From an uncultured Flavobacteriales bacterium (GTDB lineage Bacteria; Bacteroidota; Bacteroidia; Flavobacteriales; Vicingaceae), in the NCBI GenBank assembly GCA_946886085.1, contig CAMPHX010000066.1:1-6880 (forward strand): a stretch of DNA of 6,880 nucleotides. The letters are read 5' to 3'. Below, one piece after another: positions 6,752 to 6,880 of the stretch. The first letter of the stretch is position 1. The number at the start of each line of letters is the position of its first letter. Made by a program: the position numbers and the translations under genes. The notes beneath the pieces are model-generated. The model ran no database searches. It was not told the origin of the DNA and saw only the letters and a list, made by a program, of their open reading frames with translations.

Positions 6752-6880
6752 TTAATTATTGATTACATAACGACTAAATTCATCGTAGCAAATATGGATT
6801 TCTTTGTGAAGATCAAATTCGGATGCATTTAAAATAAAATAATTTGAAAAATCGCAGTAGGTAAGAAAATATTCAGCAGT
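6752..6880 (-). CDS. 3' end of an unidentified gene, cut by the window edge
   Basis: An open minus-strand frame enters at the right edge and runs 42 codons to TAA at 6754-6752. The visible C-terminus begins TAEYFLTYCDFSNYF and ends with HICYDEFSRYVINN. It is rich in aromatic and acidic residues, has two cysteines, and shows no transmembrane segment or motif that I recognise. Support for a real gene is the absence of stops through AT-rich DNA to the window edge and the 11-bp spacing to the AddB-like start, as expected for co-transcribed genes. It does not look like the C-terminus of an AddA helicase-nuclease, which I would expect to carry a nuclease-domain tail. The function is unknown; the missing 5' part would decide it. 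Confidence 0.6.
   Translation of the reverse strand, partial: TAEYFLTYCDFSNYFILNASEFDLHKEIHICYDEFSRYVINN

Noticed and set aside
6752..6880. C-terminus of an AddA/UvrD-like helicase-nuclease
   Set aside because: The context would suit it, but the visible 42 residues lack any nuclease-domain or helicase motif that I can recognise.

Overview
The window is AT-rich (roughly 30% GC by eye). It carries a type IX secretion / gliding-motility gene pair typical of Bacteroidota, next to a cell-wall synthesis gene and a DNA-repair gene. The A/T-rich gene starts without clear Shine-Dalgarno sequences, a possible -33/-7 type promoter, the PorP/SprF and GldJ families and the diverged AddB-like nuclease all point to a member of the phylum Bacteroidota, probably a Flavobacteriales relative. 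The species cannot be named from this sequence.

Plus strand, 48-2566: a PorP/SprF-family outer-membrane protein and GldJ, a lipoprotein with a formylglycine-generating-enzyme (FGE) fold, lie 35 bp apart and probably form one operon. Both belong to the envelope machinery that exports proteins through the type IX secretion system (T9SS) and, in gliding species, drives surface adhesins. A strong intrinsic terminator (2590-2623) follows gldJ.

Plus strand, 2636-3922: murF, the last cytoplasmic ligase of the peptidoglycan precursor pathway, starts 12 bp after the terminator T-tract. An in-frame ATG at 2600 would lengthen the protein by 12 residues, but those codons are the terminator hairpin itself, so 2636 is the better start. 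murF therefore depends either on read-through of the gldJ terminator or on a very close promoter.

Minus strand, 6880-3930: a large AddB-like PD-(D/E)XK nuclease/inactivated-helicase protein with a TTG start is preceded, 11 bp upstream, by the last 42 codons of an unidentified gene that runs off the right edge. The AddB-like gene converges on murF with 7 bp between stop codons. Its C-terminus stops directly after a CxxC pair, so the last cysteine of the usual iron-sulfur motif of this family is missing.

Most of the window is conserved Bacteroidota biology, not a new system. The points worth a second look are the terminator-to-murF junction, the shortened iron-sulfur motif, the TTG start, and the pairing of a SprF-type protein with gldJ. 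I saw no tRNA, rRNA, CRISPR array, insertion sequence or long repeat, and no gene-free stretch above 300 bases.
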